This document shows positions 8,845 to 17,061 of a stretch of 64,000 nucleotides of DNA, piece by piece (position 1 is the first letter of the stretch; each line of letters begins with the position of its first letter). Below the pieces are notes generated by a model. It had not been told where the DNA came from. It was given only the letters and a program-made list of their open reading frames with translations, and searched no databases. The translations under genes and the position numbers were made by a program. Location: positions 1,488,001 to 1,552,000 of the forward strand of contig NZ_AP019735.1 of the NCBI RefSeq assembly GCF_006542665.1, read 5' to 3'. The DNA comes from Alistipes communis. Its GTDB lineage: Bacteria; Bacteroidota; Bacteroidia; Bacteroidales; Rikenellaceae.

Positions 8845-9920
8845 TGGATTCCGAACTGCAACATATCGCCGACAAGGTGCGATCGGGCCGCCGCATCGCC
8901 GCCGCCGAGGCGCTCGCGCTGTGGCGCGGGGCGCCGCTGTGGCTGCTGGGCGAACTGGCCGACGGCCGCAAGCGGGCCGTGAGCGGCGACAAGGTCTACT
9001 ACAACCGCAATTTCCATATCGAACCGACGAACCGCTGCGTCTTCAACTGCCGGTTCTGCTCCTACCGCCGTCCGAAGGGGGATCCCGAGGCGTGGGACTA
9101 CTCGATGGAGGAGATCGAGGCCATCGCCCGCGCCCATGCGGGGCAGGGGATGACCGAGGTGCATATCGTGGGGGGCGTGCATCCCGACCACGACCTCGAC
9201 TACTATGTCGAGATGATCCGCCGCGTGAAGGCGATTCTGCCCGAAGCGACCGTCAAAGCCTTTACGGCCATCGAACTGTCGTACATGATCCGCCGGGCGG
9301 GGCTGTCGCTCGAAGAGGGGCTGCGACGGTTGCGCGAAGCGGGCATGGAGGCGATTCCGGGCGGCGGCGCCGAGATCTTCGACGAGGAGATCCGCGCCCG
9401 CATCTGTCCCGACAAGGGGTCGACGGCCGAATGGCTCGCCGTGCACGAAGCGGCCCACCGGCTGGGCATCAAGACCAATGCCACGATCCTCTACGGTCAT
9501 ATCGAGGGGGTGGAGCACCGTATCGACCACCTCGACCGCCTGCGTGCGTTGCAGGATCGCACGGGGGGCTTCAACGCCTTCATCCCGCTCAAATACCGCA
9601 ACTACGGCAATGCGATGTCGGAGGTGGGCGAGGTGTCGGTGATCGAGGATCTGCGGATGCTGGCCATGAGCCGCATCTATCTGGACAACATCCCCCACGT
9701 CAAGGCCTATTGGGTGATGTACGGCAAGGCGACCACCGAACTGGCGCTCGCCTTCGGGGCCGACGACATCGACGGTACGATCGACGATACGACGAAAATC
9801 TACTCCATGGCGGGGGCCGACGACCGGCGTCCCCGCATGACGGCCGACGAGATGCGGACGATCGTCCGCCACGCGGGGCTGCGGGCGGTCGAACGCGACA
9901 CGCTGTACAACGAACTCTGA
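8844..9920 (+). CDS. mqnE: Aminodeoxyfutalosine synthase MqnE
   Basis: 358-residue radical-SAM enzyme of the futalosine route to menaquinone; it joins SAM-derived adenosyl to 3-[(1-carboxyvinyl)oxy]benzoate. The 4Fe-4S motif is C65-x3-C69-x2-C72 (NRCVFNCRFCSYRR). Further family signatures are EVHIVGGVHPD, AFTAIELSYM, PGGGAEIFDEEIR and AFIPLKYRNYGNAMS. The motif and neighbours fit MqnE better than MqnC, but the two are related. No other mqn gene is in view. Confidence 0.92.
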   Translation: MDSELQHIADKVRSGRRIAAAEALALWRGAPLWLLGELADGRKRAVSGDKVYYNRNFHIEPTNRCVFNCRFCSYRRPKGDPEAWDYSMEEIEAIARAHAGQGMTEVHIVGGVHPDHDLDYYVEMIRRVKAILPEATVKAFTAIELSYMIRRAGLSLEEGLRRLREAGMEAIPGGGAEIFDEEIRARICPDKGSTAEWLAVHEAAHRLGIKTNATILYGHIEGVEHRIDHLDRLRALQDRTGGFNAFIPLKYRNYGNAMSEVGEVSVIEDLRMLAMSRIYLDNIPHVKAYWVMYGKATTELALAFGADDIDGTIDDTTKIYSMAGADDRRPRMTADEMRTIVRHAGLRAVERDTLYNEL

Positions 9921-9927
9921 TACTGCC

Positions 9928-10878
9928 ATGACGAACTATTGGAAACGGCTCAAAAGCTATCCCTATCTCTATCATCTGGTGCTGATCGCCGGAGTCGTCG
10001 CCGGACTGCTGCTGGCGGCGCACTTCGCCATGCAGCTCGGCACGCGCCACGGGCAGCACCGCACAGTGCCCGACTTCACGGGTCTCGCACTCGACGACGC
10101 GGGGCGGCTGGCGCAGCGCAACAGCCTCGAACTGCGCGTCAACGACTCGCTGTTCGTTCCGGCCTACGACGGAGGGGTGGTGCTCGACCAGCTGCCGCAC
10201 GAAGGGACGCAGGTCAAGGGCGGCCGCACGGTCTATGTGACGATCAACTCGTTCTCGCAGAAGAAGGTCGAGGTTCCCTACGTGGCGGGGCGTTCGCTCC
10301 GGCAGGCCAAGAATATGCTCGAAATCGCCGGATTGGAGATCGACAGGCTCGTTTATCAGCCCGATATGGCGACCAACTACGTGCTCGAACAGCGCGTCGA
10401 CGGCCGTCCGATCGAGGCCGGGACGAAGCGGCAGATCGAGATGGGTTCGGGGGTGACGCTCTATGTGGGCGTGGCCGAGGGCGATTCGGTCGTCGTCGTG
10501 CCGAAGGTGATCGGCGTGTCGCTGCGCGAGGCCAAAAGCCGCCTGTGGGAGCAGGGGTTCAACGTAGGAGCGGTCGTCTTCGACGAGGGGATCGACCTGC
10601 TGAACCAGAAGGATGCACGTGTCTACGGCCAGCAGCCCGTGCAGGGATATGCGACGGTAGTGGGTTCCGAAGTGGGGCTGCGCCTGACGCTCGACGCGGA
10701 GAAGGTGGCACGCGAAAGCGCCGCTTCGGACAAGCAGGCGCAGGCGTTGAGCGAGGAGCGGGAGCGCCGGCGGGCCGAACTCGCCGATTCGCTGGCCGAG
10801 GCCGAGGTGCGCCGCCATGCCGAGGAGTTGCAGCGCGGCGCCGGGACGGCGAACGCCGAGGAGGATAATTTCTTTTAG
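9928..10878 (+). CDS. Membrane-anchored PASTA-domain protein
   Basis: 316 residues: a short cytoplasmic N-terminus, one membrane helix at about 17-39, then three PASTA repeats (about 45-110, 112-180, 182-255; openers TVPDFTGLALDDA, EVPYVAGRSLRQA, VVPKVIGVSLREA). A charged, Ala/Glu/Arg-rich tail of about 60 residues is probably helical. PASTA domains bind peptidoglycan or muropeptides. No kinase or transpeptidase domain is attached, unlike PknB or PBP2x. It is 7 bp after mqnE and 3 bp before the pseudouridine synthase gene, so the three are likely co-transcribed. Confidence 0.87.
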   Translation: MTNYWKRLKSYPYLYHLVLIAGVVAGLLLAAHFAMQLGTRHGQHRTVPDFTGLALDDAGRLAQRNSLELRVNDSLFVPAYDGGVVLDQLPHEGTQVKGGRTVYVTINSFSQKKVEVPYVAGRSLRQAKNMLEIAGLEIDRLVYQPDMATNYVLEQRVDGRPIEAGTKRQIEMGSGVTLYVGVAEGDSVVVVPKVIGVSLREAKSRLWEQGFNVGAVVFDEGIDLLNQKDARVYGQQPVQGYATVVGSEVGLRLTLDAEKVARESAASDKQAQALSEERERRRAELADSLAEAEVRRHAEELQRGAGTANAEEDNFF

Positions 10879-10881
10879 ACG

Positions 10882-12036
10882 ATGGACCGATCGCAGGAAG
10901 GATACGACGATGCGGAGCTGCGGCCCGCGGAGTGCGGCGGAGAGCCGCACGGCTGCGCTGCGCCCGACGACGAGGAGTCGCTGCGGCGCGAGGCCGAGGC
11001 CGACGGCGGCGAGGTGGAGGAGGGCGACGAGCTCTACGAACACTTCGCGGTCGACGTCGACCGGGGGCAGGAGCCGATGCGGCTCGACAAATTCCTCACG
11101 CTGAGGATGCAGCACTGCTCGCGCAACCGCATCCAGACGGCGGTCGACAGCGGCAGCGTGCTCGTGGGCGGACGTCCGGCCAAGTCGAGCTACAAGGTCA
11201 AGCCGCTGGACCGCATCACCGTGGTGATGCCCTATCCCAAGCGCGAGGTCGAGATCGTGCCGCAGAACATCCCGCTCGACATCCCCTACGAAGACGACGA
11301 TCTGCTGATCGTCGACAAGCCCGCCGGCATGGTCGTGCACCCGGGCCACGGCAACTGGGACGGGACGCTGGTCAATGCCCTGACCTATCATCTGCGCACG
11401 CTGCCGATGTTCCGGGAGGGCGATCTGCGCGCCGGTCTGGTGCACCGCATCGACAAGGATACGTCGGGGCTGCTGGTCGTGGCCAAGAACGAACGCGCGC
11501 ACGCCCGTCTGGCCAAGCAGTTTTTCGACCATACGATCGTGCGCCGCTACTATGCCCTCGTGTGGGGCAATCCCGACGCCGACGAGGGGACGATCGAGGG
11601 CAATATCGGCCGTTCGCCGAAGGACAAGTTGCAGATGTGCGTCTTCGCGGACGGCGAGCAGGGCAAGCACGCCGTGACTCACTGGCGCGTGGTGCGGCGT
11701 TACGGTTACGTGACGCTCGTGGAGTGCCGTCTGGAAACGGGACGCACGCATCAGATCCGCGTCCACATGGCGTGGAAGGGTTTCCCGCTCTTCAACGACT
11801 CCCGCTACGGCGGCGCCCGCATCCTCAAAGGGACGACCTTCTCGAAATACCGCCAGTTCGTCGAGAACTGCTTCGCGCTGCTGCCCCGGCAGGCGCTGCA
11901 CGCCCGTTGTCTGGGATTCGTACACCCCTCGACGGGGCGCGAGGTCTACTTCGAGAGCGAACTGCCGGCCGATTTCCGCGCCGTGCTCGACCGGTGGGAG
12001 AACTACGCCGCACACGTACGCACCGACGCCGAATAG
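10882..12036 (+). CDS. rluD: RluA/RluD-family pseudouridine synthase
   Basis: 384 residues. An unusual acidic N-terminal extension of about 55 residues precedes an S4 RNA-binding domain (about 62-118, MRLDKFLTLRMQHCSRNRIQ) and the catalytic domain (about 130-340). The active-site motif HRIDKDTSG is at 188-196 with the catalytic Asp at 191. Domain order and the PAGMVVHPG signature match RluD, which modifies helix 69 of 23S rRNA, but target specificity within the family cannot be read from sequence. It follows the PASTA gene by 3 bp, a pairing often seen in Bacteroidota. Confidence 0.9.
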   Translation: MDRSQEGYDDAELRPAECGGEPHGCAAPDDEESLRREAEADGGEVEEGDELYEHFAVDVDRGQEPMRLDKFLTLRMQHCSRNRIQTAVDSGSVLVGGRPAKSSYKVKPLDRITVVMPYPKREVEIVPQNIPLDIPYEDDDLLIVDKPAGMVVHPGHGNWDGTLVNALTYHLRTLPMFREGDLRAGLVHRIDKDTSGLLVVAKNERAHARLAKQFFDHTIVRRYYALVWGNPDADEGTIEGNIGRSPKDKLQMCVFADGEQGKHAVTHWRVVRRYGYVTLVECRLETGRTHQIRVHMAWKGFPLFNDSRYGGARILKGTTFSKYRQFVENCFALLPRQALHARCLGFVHPSTGREVYFESELPADFRAVLDRWENYAAHVRTDAE

Positions 12037-12087
12037 GCAATATTCGCCGCGGCGCTGCCGTTATAGAGGATAAAATTCCGATTCGAA

Positions 12088-12645
12088 ATGAATATACGCA
12101 CGATCCTGTTTCTACTCGTTGCCGCCGCTGTCGCGCTGCCGCTGTCCGCGCAGGAGCGGCGGCCCGTCTACATCGTCAACGGGGAGCGCTACGAAGGGGA
12201 TGCCTTTCGGGAGATCCCGCCTGCGGAGATCGAGCGCATGGAACAGCTTCCGGCCGACGAACAGACTATCGAGCGCTACGGTTCGGATGCGTCGAACGGA
12301 GTGATTCTCATTACGTTGAAATACGACAGCAAGGCTGTTTTCACGGCCGACAGCCTTTCGTTCGACCGCTACGTCGCCCGCCGCATCAAGTGGGATGCGA
12401 CCGATCCCGTGGCGCGGGTGGTCTATCGCTTCAAGGTGCAGTGCGACGGAAGCGTCGTGCTGACCGATCTGCTCGAATCGACCGACGGACGGCTGCGCCG
12501 CAAGGTGGTCAAGGCCGTCGAAGAGGCTCCGCGGTGGTCGCCCGCGACCAAGGACGGCCGGCCGGTCGAGACGGAACACGTGCTGCGCGTGCAGCTCCCC
12601 GAAGGGCGCGCCATGCCGCCCGAACGGGCCGTGATCCTGCTTTGA
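12088..12645 (+). CDS. Small secreted TonB-plug/TonB C-terminal-like protein
   Basis: 185 residues with a clear signal peptide (about 1-20, ending PLSAQ). Residues 28-75 resemble the start of a TonB-receptor plug (YIVNGERYEGDAFREIPPAE ... GVILITLK). Residues 108-170 resemble a TonB C-terminal fold (YRFKVQCDGSVVLTDLLEST ... PRWSPATKDGRPV). Such short hybrids are common in Bacteroidota as stand-alone periplasmic proteins of unknown partner. There is no membrane anchor of the ExbB-linked TonB type. Confidence 0.72.
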   Translation: MNIRTILFLLVAAAVALPLSAQERRPVYIVNGERYEGDAFREIPPAEIERMEQLPADEQTIERYGSDASNGVILITLKYDSKAVFTADSLSFDRYVARRIKWDATDPVARVVYRFKVQCDGSVVLTDLLESTDGRLRRKVVKAVEEAPRWSPATKDGRPVETEHVLRVQLPEGRAMPPERAVILL

Positions 12646-12848
12646 ATGCGGGTGGGCGGTCGGAGACCGGACGTGTCGTTTCGGGAAATTTTCGAGAAAA
12701 AACGGGCCGGCTCCGGTGCGTTCCAATTCGGTGTTTCATCGGGAGTTGGATCGGGAAATGCTTGTCGACGCACCCGCATCGGCGGGGACGGCGGGAGCTT
12801 TTGCCGTCCGGAGGCCGGACCGGAGTTTGCGGATCGGCGGAAAATAGT

Positions 12849-12856
12849 TACTTTTG
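12849..12856 (+). promoter_or_regulatory. TACTTTTG -7 element for the BACON-like lipoprotein gene
   Basis: TAnnTTTG motif 47 bp upstream of the ATG at 12903, in the 257-bp gap after the small TonB-like gene. I see no gene in that gap. Confidence 0.6.
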
Positions 12857-12902
12857 CCGACAGTTCAGGCGAATTATCGAACAACCAATTTTAAACTTTC
12901 AT

Positions 12903-14858
12903 ATGAAAAAAATCAAATTTTTTGCGCTTTGGGCGCTTCTGCTGACCCCCCCCCTGCTGCTTTCGGGGTGCGGCGACGACGCGACCGATGACCCGACGCC
13001 GGGCAAGACTCCCGTGCTGACGATCAAGGACAATGCATTGGGTGTGATCAACGTGGAGGCTGCGGGCCAGACCGTCACGCTGAATTACGAGGTGGCCGAT
13101 GCCGTAGAGGGCAAACTCGCCGTGGCGAAAAGCGATAAGGAGTGGATACATGATTTCGATTGCGAAACGTTCGGGCAGATCACCTTCGTGGCCGATGAAA
13201 ATGTCGGAGAAGAGTTGACGCGTTCGGCTACGGTGACGATCAGTTATCCGGGTGCCGAATCGGTGGCCGTCGAAGTGGCGCAGAACGAACGTGCGATCTC
13301 GATCGAGGTGACCGAGGTGACCGTCGCCTCGATCAAGGCCAAACTCGAAACGGACGATCCGGCGCAGACGTTCCTGTTCAATCTGGTCAAGAAGAGCGAT
13401 TACGATGCCATCGGCTCGCCTGAGAAATTCCTCGAAGAGGAGCTGAAAGCGCTCGAGGAGGAGGCTCTGGATTCCGACGGCTGGTTCACTTCGCTGGAAG
13501 AGTATCTGGATTTCCTGCTCAGCGACTGGAATCCCGAAGGCCAGAACCTGAACCGCGACGAATTGGAAATCAATACGGAGTACTACATTTATGCTTACGG
13601 TATCGATGTGAAGGGCGAGATTACGACTCCTCTGGTGCGACGCCTCGTCAAGACCAACGATTTGAAGGAGATCAACTTCAACCTTACGGTCGAGGACGAA
13701 GGACAGACGACTGCGACGCTCAAAGGCAATCCCGACGAGAAGTTCACCTATTATTATCTGGGCTATACGAGCAAGACCGAGTACGAAGATTCGTTCAAGG
13801 GCGACGACCAGCAGGTGATCGACAATGCGCTGGGAAGCATCCGCATGGGTATCGGCAACGACGGGTCGAAACTGCCCGACGTCGCTTCGGTGCGCATGGG
13901 CGAAGGTTCGTTGGAGGTCGAGGGGCTGCTGCCCGATACGGAGTACTACGCACTGGCGTTCGGCATCGACAACAGCGTGTCGGCATGTACGAAACTCACC
14001 AAGACGCCCTTCAAGACCGATGCGGTGGCCATTACCGACGACTGCAAGTTCGAAGTGTCGGTGCTCGACGTCAATTCGATCCTGATGAATATCGCAGTCA
14101 AGCCCTCGAAGGCGACGACCCGCTATTTCGCGACGGTCAAGGCGACCGACGAAGTGAAGAACATGACCCCGGCGCAGGTGGCCGACGCCGAAATAGCTTT
14201 CCAGAACGGTTTCACGCCGCCCGTCGACTGGTCGACCGATCCGCGTGTCTTCACGGGCGATCAGACGCTCCATTCGCGCCGCAATCTGGGCGTTACGATC
14301 ATCAAGCCCGAAACCGACTATACGGTCTATGTCTTCGGCGTAAGCGCGGAGGGAGTCCGTACGACCGAGGTGGCGACCGCCACGACGCGGACGACGGCCG
14401 TCGTTCCCTCGTCGATGACGCTCGAGGTCAAGGACGTGAAGCCCGGATCGGAGACCGATCCCAACGATTTCTTCGGCGGAAAGCTCTATTATTTCCAGTA
14501 CGGAGTGAAACCTTCGATCGATACGGAGTACTACTATACGGGTATCGTCAAGAAGAGCACCTACGAAACCTTTGCCGACGACGAGGCCTTCATGAAGGAT
14601 GTGGTCGGGCAGGCCGGCGAACTAATCATGATGAACTGCTTCATGGGCGAGAACAACGCCGGACTGGTCTCGACACCCACGCCGTTCAAGGGTTCGGCCG
14701 AGTATTCGGGTACGGCCATCGCCGCCGGTGAGCAGTACTACATCTTCGCGTTCGGCTATATGGGCGCCCCGACCACCGCATTGTTCAAGGTCGATGCTAC
14801 GGCCGCCGTCGCCGGCGGCAGCGGCGGCTGGGAGCCTGAGTGGCCCTCCGAGTGGTAG
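12903..14858 (+). CDS. Large BACON-like surface lipoprotein with C9 tract in its signal peptide
   Basis: 651 residues. The signal peptide ends in a lipobox (LLLSGC, Cys 21 by count), so it is a lipoprotein, probably surface exposed. Residues about 35-115 look like a BACON domain (carbohydrate- or mucin-associated Ig-like fold). The remainder holds several fibronectin-like modules, each with a TEYYxYAxG or TDYTVYVFG edge strand (for example NTEYYIYAYGIDVKGE, DTEYYALAFGIDNS, ETDYTVYVFGVSAEG, GEQYYIFAFG). The tail is Gly/Trp-rich. It is a single-gene unit with its own promoter and terminator. The C9 run at 12946-12954 is in frame here, so it reads as on. Confidence 0.82.
   Translation: MKKIKFFALWALLLTPPLLLSGCGDDATDDPTPGKTPVLTIKDNALGVINVEAAGQTVTLNYEVADAVEGKLAVAKSDKEWIHDFDCETFGQITFVADENVGEELTRSATVTISYPGAESVAVEVAQNERAISIEVTEVTVASIKAKLETDDPAQTFLFNLVKKSDYDAIGSPEKFLEEELKALEEEALDSDGWFTSLEEYLDFLLSDWNPEGQNLNRDELEINTEYYIYAYGIDVKGEITTPLVRRLVKTNDLKEINFNLTVEDEGQTTATLKGNPDEKFTYYYLGYTSKTEYEDSFKGDDQQVIDNALGSIRMGIGNDGSKLPDVASVRMGEGSLEVEGLLPDTEYYALAFGIDNSVSACTKLTKTPFKTDAVAITDDCKFEVSVLDVNSILMNIAVKPSKATTRYFATVKATDEVKNMTPAQVADAEIAFQNGFTPPVDWSTDPRVFTGDQTLHSRRNLGVTIIKPETDYTVYVFGVSAEGVRTTEVATATTRTTAVVPSSMTLEVKDVKPGSETDPNDFFGGKLYYFQYGVKPSIDTEYYYTGIVKKSTYETFADDEAFMKDVVGQAGELIMMNCFMGENNAGLVSTPTPFKGSAEYSGTAIAAGEQYYIFAFGYMGAPTTALFKVDATAAVAGGSGGWEPEWPSEW
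12946..12954 (+). repeat. Poly-C (C9) tract inside a lipoprotein signal peptide
   Basis: Nine C encode the Thr-Pro-Pro-(Leu) step of the hydrophobic core, just before the lipobox. Gain or loss of one or two C would terminate or misdirect the protein within a few codons. Confidence 0.85.
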
Positions 14859-14880
14859 CGGTTGGAAGTACGACGATTCG

Positions 14881-14916
14881 CGCGCGACACACGGCAACGT
14901 GTCGCGCGTTTTTTTT
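14881..14916 (+). terminator. Rho-independent terminator of the BACON-like lipoprotein gene
   Basis: CGCGCGACAC, an 8-base loop, GTGTCGCGCG, then eight T. Starts 22 bp after the stop codon. Confidence 0.9.
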
Positions 14917-15160
14917 GCGGCGTTTTCAGACGGATGCGCCGGAAAGGGTATCGTGCTGCCGTTCGCGGGTTTGCGGCTGAAAAAGAGGGGTGAAAATTTG
15001 GAGTAACGGGGTGGAATGGTTAATTTTGAACGATCCGTTTTCGAGCAGCGGGATACGGCGCGTGGTGTCGCCGGCCGCGGAAAACGATTGTTTCCGATAA
15101 ACGGGCGGAAGTCGTCCGGGGATCGTGCCGATCGGAGCATACAACCGTGAACGAGCGATT

Positions 15161-15589
15161 ATGAACTGTTACTATCATCCCGACCACGATGCGGTCGCCC
15201 AATGCGCGGATTGCGGCAAGGGGTTGTGCCGGAGTTGCGCCACGCGTTTTACGATTCCGATCTGTCCCGAATGCAACGGGGTGCGGCGCCGCAGCGAACT
15301 GCGCGGGTGTATCGTGCCGTTGCTGCTGTGCGGCCTGCTCTTCGCGATCGGGTACAATTCGGAGTTCATGGGGCCGGATCGCCTCTTCGGGGCTTATATG
15401 CTGATGAGCGTCTACGGCGGCTGGAAGTTCATCAACCGATTTTGCCCGTTCGTCTTCGTCTGGTTCTCCGTCGAGGCGATTTTCTGGTATTTCCTCATCA
15501 AGGTCGCCCTCTCGATGCTGATAGGCTTCTTCGTGACACCCGTCTATCTGGGGTATTGCGTCTGGCGGATCTGGCGGTTGGCGTTCTGA
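15161..15589 (+). CDS. B-box-type zinc-finger membrane protein
   Basis: 142 residues. The N-terminus is a B-box-like zinc module (C3, H6, C15, C18, C23, C26, then C35 and C38: MNCYYHPDHDAVAQCADCGK). Three hydrophobic segments follow (about 51-68, 74-105, 110-138). This arrangement is recurrent in Bacteroidota and Actinobacteria, with no known function. The start at 15161 is preferred over 15125 because the family begins directly with the Cys/His module. A TAATTTTG promoter-like motif lies at 15021-15028. Confidence 0.68.
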   Translation: MNCYYHPDHDAVAQCADCGKGLCRSCATRFTIPICPECNGVRRRSELRGCIVPLLLCGLLFAIGYNSEFMGPDRLFGAYMLMSVYGGWKFINRFCPFVFVWFSVEAIFWYFLIKVALSMLIGFFVTPVYLGYCVWRIWRLAF

Positions 15590-15968
15590 GGAGCGATCCC
15601 GGCCGTCGAAGGTCGACCGTCGAAGAAGCGTCGGGTCGGTTTCGGGGAGGATTGTGCGGATAAAGGTGCTTCCGCACGAATGTAAGCCCGATGTATATCA
15701 ACGAATTGCGACGGTTTTTCGGCTTCTGTCCCCGCATCGCCTACCGTCATTTTGCACGGTCTTGCGCCCGCCTGCCCGTTTCGCCTGCGCGGCCGCCGTA
15801 TCTCCTTGCATGACAATACAAAGATAGCGATTTCGGGCGAGAAATCCAAATGCCGGAAAATTTTGAGATGCAAATAGATTATACGGTCAGATCGTGTTGT
15901 TTGAATTATATATTTTTATATTTATGTGTGTTAAATTGATTGGTTGAACCGAAATAAATATATCAGCT
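15590..15968. other. Gene-free boundary between core genome and island
   Basis: GC-rich core sequence gives way to AT-rich sequence between about 15830 and 15930. The segment holds the 15-bp attachment-like repeat (15652-15666), which is also the left arm of a hairpin (GTGCGGA ... TCCGCAC). I see no convincing gene on either strand. Confidence 0.6.
15652..15666. repeat. Left attachment-site core (attL) of the tRNA-Leu island
   Basis: TTGTGCGGATAAAGG, identical to 44753-44767, which covers the last 12 bases of the tRNA-Leu gene. It is in the same orientation, as expected for a direct repeat made by integrase. A 15-bp match is very unlikely by chance in 64 kb, and it sits within 250 bp of the GC shift. 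Confidence 0.75.
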
Positions 15969-16166
15969 ATGAAGAAATTCGAATATAAATCTTTTACTTT
16001 CGCTTATATGGAGAACGATTCTATTGCGGGATCCGACATTAAAGTGTTGAATAAATTGGGGGCTCAAGGTTGGGAGGTGATAGCGATAGCTCCTGTGAAA
16101 CAGTGGAAACAAGTTGGGCATCCTGAAAACTTAGTGGCTATTTTAAAACGAGAAATAGAAAAATAA
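15969..16166 (+). CDS. DUF4177-like small protein
   Basis: 65 residues (MKKFEYKSFTF ... LNKLGAQGWEVIAIAPVK). The pattern of an N-terminal strand followed by LNxLGxxGWEV is typical of DUF4177 proteins, whose role is unknown. It is the first gene of the AT-rich island and lies 5 bp before the GIY-YIG gene, so the two are probably co-transcribed. Confidence 0.7.
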   Translation: MKKFEYKSFTFAYMENDSIAGSDIKVLNKLGAQGWEVIAIAPVKQWKQVGHPENLVAILKREIEK

Positions 16167-16171
16167 ACATT

Positions 16172-16990
16172 ATGTATCTGCATGAAGCGATGGAAAAACT
16201 ATTTCGCCAAGTCGGACGATCAATGACGACAAAAGAAATAGCGGAAAAATTGAATGAAAATAAATGGTATCGAAAAGCAGATGGTTCGCTAATAACTCCG
16301 TATCAAATTTATGGGAGAGCTAAGGGGCACCCAGAGCTTTTTTATTGTGAAGGTTCGACAATTTCTCTCAAGGGGAGTACAACAAGAAAAATTGCTTTTG
16401 AGAGAACTTCCAAGCAACATGTTCGCATATCTCAAAATACAGTAAAAGATTCTGTTTTGGTTGAGAAAATGTTGATGAACAAACAGAACTTTAAATCTGC
16501 CAAAGATGTTGACGGGTTTGTTCCCCAAGCGTCTGGTTTATACTGTATACGCATTAAAAATGTACATTTGCTTCCGGAGCCGTTTGGTACTATTCTTTTG
16601 GAGAGGGGGCATGACATTCTTTATATTGGTATTGCCTCTGAGAATCTGTACAAGCGGTTCCTGAATCAAGAACTTCGGGCAAAGGGCCACGGAACGTTTT
16701 TTAGAAGTATGGGGGCTGTTCTTGGGTACAAGCCCCCGAAAGGATCGTTGATTGAGAAGCGCAATAAGAAAAATTATAAATTCTCGAAAACCGATGAATT
16801 GAAAATAATCGGATGGATCAACGAGAATTTGATGGTAAATTGGGTAGAATCCGCCGGAGATCTCGATAGCTTGGAAACCGGCCTAATCGTCAAATATCTA
16901 CCATTGCTTAATCTTTCGAAAAATCCAGCTGCGCTTCAAATTTTGTCGTATTTGCGAAAAGAATGTGTCGAAATCGCGAATAGAAATTAG
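16172..16990 (+). CDS. HARE-HTH plus GIY-YIG-like nuclease protein
   Basis: 272 residues. The N-terminal 75 residues look like a HARE-HTH (HB1/ASXL/restriction endonuclease) winged helix: AMEKLFRQVGRSMTTKEIAE and a TPYQIYGRAKGHPELF turn. From about residue 122 a GIY-YIG-like domain follows (GLYCIRIKN, then DILYIGIASENLYKRFLNQE). HARE-HTH domains are found on restriction enzymes and DNA-modification readers. Placed directly upstream of a type I system, a role in recognising modified or foreign DNA is plausible but unproven. Low GC compared with the core genes. Confidence 0.7.
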   Translation: MYLHEAMEKLFRQVGRSMTTKEIAEKLNENKWYRKADGSLITPYQIYGRAKGHPELFYCEGSTISLKGSTTRKIAFERTSKQHVRISQNTVKDSVLVEKMLMNKQNFKSAKDVDGFVPQASGLYCIRIKNVHLLPEPFGTILLERGHDILYIGIASENLYKRFLNQELRAKGHGTFFRSMGAVLGYKPPKGSLIEKRNKKNYKFSKTDELKIIGWINENLMVNWVESAGDLDSLETGLIVKYLPLLNLSKNPAALQILSYLRKECVEIANRN

Positions 16991-17048
16991 GAATTGGAGG
17001 TATAATTTAATTGCATTGGGAAATATCCCGATGCTTCGGGTTTATTCG

Positions 17049-17056
17049 TATCTTTG
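17049..17056 (+). promoter_or_regulatory. TATCTTTG -7 element just before the RhuM-Fic gene
   Basis: The motif ends 5 bp before the ATG at 17062, so transcription would begin at or very near the start codon (a leaderless or near-leaderless mRNA). A short CCCGATGCTTCGGG hairpin precedes it. Confidence 0.6.
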
Positions 17057-17061
17057 TTTCT

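Noticed and set aside
12646..12894. Small gene between the TonB-like and lipoprotein genes
   Set aside because: The frame runs through the lipoprotein promoter and has no family features.
10932..12902. Long frame leading into the BACON-like lipoprotein
   Set aside because: It shadows the rluD-like and TonB-like genes in another frame; high GC keeps such frames open. The lipoprotein starts at 12903 with a signal peptide and lipobox.
15655..15680. The attL hairpin as a terminator only
   Set aside because: It can form a stem (GTGCGGA/TCCGCAC) but has no U-run, and its 15-base identity with the tRNA-Leu end is better explained by integration.
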